64,000 bases of DNA from Labrys okinawensis (GTDB taxonomy: Bacteria; Pseudomonadota; Alphaproteobacteria; Rhizobiales; Labraceae): contig NZ_PUEJ01000004.1 of assembly GCF_002982075.1 (NCBI RefSeq), positions 310,001-374,000 on the forward strand, in the 5' to 3' direction. This document shows, piece by piece, positions 63,320-64,000 of this stretch. The notes under the pieces are model-generated. The model was not told where the DNA came from. It did not search any database and saw only the letters and a list, made by a program, of their open reading frames with translations. Numbering within the stretch: position 1 is the stretch's first letter; each line of letters starts with the position of its first letter. The position numbers were made by a program, and so were the translations under genes.

Positions 63320-64000
63320 ATGCGCCGCACCACCCGCCTGTTCGAGATCATCCAGCTCCTGCGCGTCGCCAAGAAGCCAGTGACGGCCGAGGCGATCGCC
63401 GCGCAGCTCGAAGTCGCCAAACGTACCATCTACCGCGACATCGCTTCGCTTCAGGCCCTGTCGGTGCCCATCTACGGCGAAGCCGGCATCGGCTATGTCA
63501 TGCGCTCCGGCTACGACCTGCCGCCGCTGATGCTGTCCATCGAGGAAGTCGAAGCCCTCGTGGTCGCTCTCGGCCTGCTGGAGCGCACCGACGATCGGGC
63601 GCTCAAGCTGGCCGCGGATTCGATCCGCGCCAAGATCGCCACCGTTTTGCCGATCCCCAATCGCGAACCCATCGACAAGACCCGGCTCTTCGTGCCGCAA
63701 TGGATCCATCCCGAGCCGATCAGCATCGATCTTGCCGCCATTCGCCTGGCCATTCGCGACGAGCGCAAATTGCTGCTGCACTATGTCGATGTAGAGGAAC
63801 GGGAAAGCAGGCGGGTCGTCCGACCGATCGCCATGGTCTACTATGTCGAAGTGATGCATGTCGTGGCCTGGTGCGAACTGCGCCGGGATTTCCGCAGCTT
63901 CAGGGCCGACCGCATCCGCCATTGCGAGGTCATGCAGGAGCGTTTCGAGGGCGAGAGCGCGGCCTTGCGCACGGCCTGGGAGGCGCGCCAGCGTGAAGAG
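63320..64000 (+). CDS. YafY/WYL-domain transcriptional regulator, 3' end cut by window edge
   Basis: 227 residues are visible from the ATG (MRRTTRLFEIIQLLRVAKKPVTAEAIAAQLEVAKRTIYRDIASLQALSV), a DeoR-type helix-turn-helix of the YafY kind. A spacer helix region (LSIEEVEALVVALGLLERTDDRALKLAADSIRAKIATVL) leads to the WYL ligand domain (LAIRDERKLLLHYVDVEERESRRVVRPIAMVYYVEVMHVVAWCELRRDFRSFRADRI), in which the WYL triplet reads VYY. No stop is reached before base 64000. Regulators of this kind respond to nucleic acids or small ligands. It is divergent from the EamA exporter. Confidence 0.9.
   Translation, partial: MRRTTRLFEIIQLLRVAKKPVTAEAIAAQLEVAKRTIYRDIASLQALSVPIYGEAGIGYVMRSGYDLPPLMLSIEEVEALVVALGLLERTDDRALKLAADSIRAKIATVLPIPNREPIDKTRLFVPQWIHPEPISIDLAAIRLAIRDERKLLLHYVDVEERESRRVVRPIAMVYYVEVMHVVAWCELRRDFRSFRADRIRHCEVMQERFEGESAALRTAWEARQREE

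Overview
The window is a high-GC chromosomal segment that reads as an alphaproteobacterium, most likely of the order Hyphomicrobiales (Rhizobiales). Supporting evidence: uvrB carries a long N-terminal extension of the rhizobial type, uvrC-pgsA-moaD-moaE lie side by side, there is an Omp25/31-type porin-like barrel, a UgpBAEC importer with a Pho-box-like site, and short palindromic interspersed repeats typical of these genomes. The genus cannot be fixed by eye. I count about 60 real or probable genes. No rRNA, tRNA, CRISPR array or intact insertion sequence is visible.

Layout. 1-3.1 kb: small exported proteins (two with LprI-type domains) and a GNAT acetyltransferase. 3.1-5.8 kb: uvrB. 5.8-8.3 kb: an AT-rich foreign island holding an orphan 106-residue protein, a 134-bp direct duplication and an unclassified reverse transcriptase. 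This is the best candidate for an undescribed system. 8.3-11 kb: a polysaccharide-lyase-like protein, a DUF3455 protein and a lipoprotein. 11.1-16.2 kb: a cell-wall-degradation cluster with a Tae4-like amidase, a membrane protein that may be its immunity partner, a four-part muralytic protein and a DUF6882 protein. 16.4-24.3 kb: VOC protein, stress protein, O-methyltransferase, a possible small RNA, a Bcr-type efflux pump and a YdeP-type molybdopterin oxidoreductase with a small co-translated partner. 24.7-30.7 kb: caspase-like/Sel1 protein, histone-deacetylase-fold enzyme, Tat-exported PLP enzyme. 31-33.4 kb: cytochrome P450 divergent from a TetR regulator, with twin operators between them, then a deleted methyltransferase relic. 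33.4-39.5 kb: glucose-1-phosphatase (agp) and several exported or small proteins. 39.6-45.3 kb: ugpBAEC and a divergent PPi-type phosphofructokinase. 45.3-50.8 kb: a nuclease pair (RNase T2 and DUF2161), a DUF1127 protein, a fosmidomycin-type MFS pump and a MATE pump. 50.8-56.3 kb: a caspase-LprI fusion, ilvA behind a terminator-like leader, and small or hypothetical proteins. 56.4-60.6 kb: moaE, moaD, pgsA, uvrC and an FolM-like SDR on the minus strand. 60.7-64 kb: an exported protein, the outer-membrane barrel protein, an EamA exporter and a truncated WYL-domain regulator.

Functional links. The Pho-box-like site, the glycerol-3-phosphate importer and the sugar phosphatase suggest phosphate scavenging. 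MoaD and MoaE supply molybdopterin of the kind the YdeP-type enzyme needs. UvrB and UvrC are the damage-recognition and incision parts of excision repair. The cell-wall cluster and the reverse-transcriptase island look like conflict or defence modules acquired separately from the core. Several genes carry clear cis-signals (TetR operators, Pho box, CtrA-like site, terminators, a leader hairpin). These are described individually and are motif readings, not measurements.
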